From: Ga0077555 sp050250755
Lineage (GTDB): Bacteria > Pseudomonadota > Alphaproteobacteria > Rhizobiales > Hyphomicrobiaceae
Length of the DNA stretch: 64,000 nt
Direction: 5' to 3'
Assembly (NCBI GenBank): GCA_050250755.1
Contig: JBFWOB010000033.1
Span: 4,818-68,817 of the forward strand
Under the pieces are notes generated by a model. That model made no database searches, was not told the origin of the DNA, and was given only the letters and a program-made list of their open reading frames with translations. This document shows positions 63,346 through 64,000 of this stretch, piece by piece. The translations under genes were made by a program, and so were the position numbers. The stretch's first letter is position 1, and every line of letters begins with the position of its first letter.

Positions 63346-64000
63346 ATGCTGACGCGTCGCGAGTTCGTCTCCGTCGCTGCCGCAACCATGGCCGTCGCCG
63401 GCTCGGGTTCCGGCGTGCGTCGGGCTATTGCCCAGGAGAAACTGGGGCTCGACCACTTGCTGCGTTTCCCGTCCAAGGGACAGCTCACGCTGCTGCACAT
63501 GACGGACTGTCACGCACAGTTGAAGCCACTCTATTACCGCGAGCCGTCAGTGAATATCGGTGTCGGCGACATGATCGGCCGACCGCCGCACCTGACCGGT
63601 GCCGACGCCATCAAGGCGTTTGGGCTCGCACCGGACTCGCTCGAGGCCTACGTGCTGACCTGCGAGAATTTCGAGGCGCTCGCGCGTACGTACGGGCGCG
63701 TAGGCGGGATGGACAGGCTCGCGACGCTGGTTCACGCGATCCGCACGGAGCGTGGCGCTGATCGTTGCCTGCTGCTCGACGGTGGCGATGCCTTGCAAGG
63801 CTCCTTTACGGCTCTGGAGACAGAGGGCGGCGACATGATCCGAGTGATGAACGCGCTCGGCATCGAGGCGACGACGGGTCACTGGGAATTCACCCTCGGC
63901 GCTGATCGCGTGCAGCAGCTCTTCGGAAATAAGAACCGCCGCGGCATTGCCGACGCCCATTTTCTGGCCGCGAACGTCCGCGACAACGAGTTCGAGGAGC
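63346..64000 (+). CDS. soxB: Thiosulfohydrolase SoxB (5' part; cut by window edge)
   Basis: Periplasmic dimanganese hydrolase that releases sulfate from SoxYZ-bound thiosulfonate. About 218 residues are visible. The N-terminus is a twin-arginine signal (TRREFVSVAAATMAVAGSG), which fits export of the folded protein. Metal-binding motifs are LLHMTDCHAQL and LLLDGGDALQGSFT, with the SoxB-typical TGHWEFTLG. The start is the ATG at 63346. The gene continues past the right edge, so the C-terminal domain and any downstream soxYZ/soxCD were not seen. Confidence 0.9.
   Translation, partial: MLTRREFVSVAAATMAVAGSGSGVRRAIAQEKLGLDHLLRFPSKGQLTLLHMTDCHAQLKPLYYREPSVNIGVGDMIGRPPHLTGADAIKAFGLAPDSLEAYVLTCENFEALARTYGRVGGMDRLATLVHAIRTERGADRCLLLDGGDALQGSFTALETEGGDMIRVMNALGIEATTGHWEFTLGADRVQQLFGNKNRRGIADAHFLAANVRDNEFEE

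Overview
The window is GC-rich DNA that reads as a chromosome segment of an alphaproteobacterium, probably of the order Hyphomicrobiales. The evidence is the housekeeping gene set: an argS / SPOR-protein / nagZ / scpA / scpB block, complex I genes followed by birA and RNase J, a COX15-type ctaA beside a DUF2842 gene, an Atm1-type exporter with an Irr/ICE-like palindrome, and an HWE-type histidine kinase. The genus cannot be fixed from the sequence alone. I saw no rRNA, tRNA, CRISPR array, prophage or intact insertion sequence.

Layout. (1) 1-13.7 kb is mostly minus-strand housekeeping: partial mtgA, prfC, a small membrane ORF coupled to scpB, scpB, scpA, nagZ, a Pro/Gln-rich SPOR protein, argS and dgt, then erpA on the plus strand, a small membrane protein and an Atm1-like ABC exporter. 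(2) 13.8-19.5 kb holds methylmalonyl-CoA epimerase, a nitronate-monooxygenase-like flavoprotein, a polytopic transporter-like protein, RNase J and biotin ligase. (3) 19.6-29.9 kb is the distal half of the complex I operon, nuoG-H-I-J-orf84-K-L-M-N on the minus strand. nuoA-F are not upstream of nuoG, and an extra 84-codon ORF is coupled between nuoJ and nuoK. (4) 30.6-33.6 kb has a TauD-type dioxygenase divergent from a luciferase-like monooxygenase plus CMD-family pair. (5) 33.6-40 kb has ctaA, a DUF2842 gene, a polysaccharide deacetylase, a MASE1-PAS-HWE kinase, a single-domain response regulator and a NYN-domain protein whose acidic motif is changed. (6) 40-47.4 kb is an exopolysaccharide locus: Wzc-like, Wza-like, a glycosyltransferase, a polyprenyl-phosphate sugar transferase and an O-antigen ligase/polymerase. 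(7) 47.4-49.2 kb is a CPA2/Kef antiporter. (8) 49.3-55.3 kb is a divergent six-gene flavin-oxidoreductase cluster of unknown substrate. (9) 55.3-56.9 kb is an unknown gene and a gene-poor stretch. (10) 56.9-64 kb is a sulfur-oxidation locus: a probable SoeABC sulfite dehydrogenase divergent from soxA-soxX-soxB, the last cut by the window edge.

Together the genes suggest an aerobic respiratory heterotroph or mixotroph (complex I, heme A synthesis, ErpA) that gains electrons from reduced sulfur. SoxAX and SoxB would act in the periplasm, and a cytoplasmic membrane-anchored Mo/Fe-S enzyme would oxidise sulfite. soxYZ and soxCD are not in view. The parts least explained by known systems are the six-gene flavoenzyme cluster, the complex I accessory ORF, the acid-altered NYN protein beside a kinase/receiver pair, and the Wzc-like protein that lacks a recognisable Walker A lysine.
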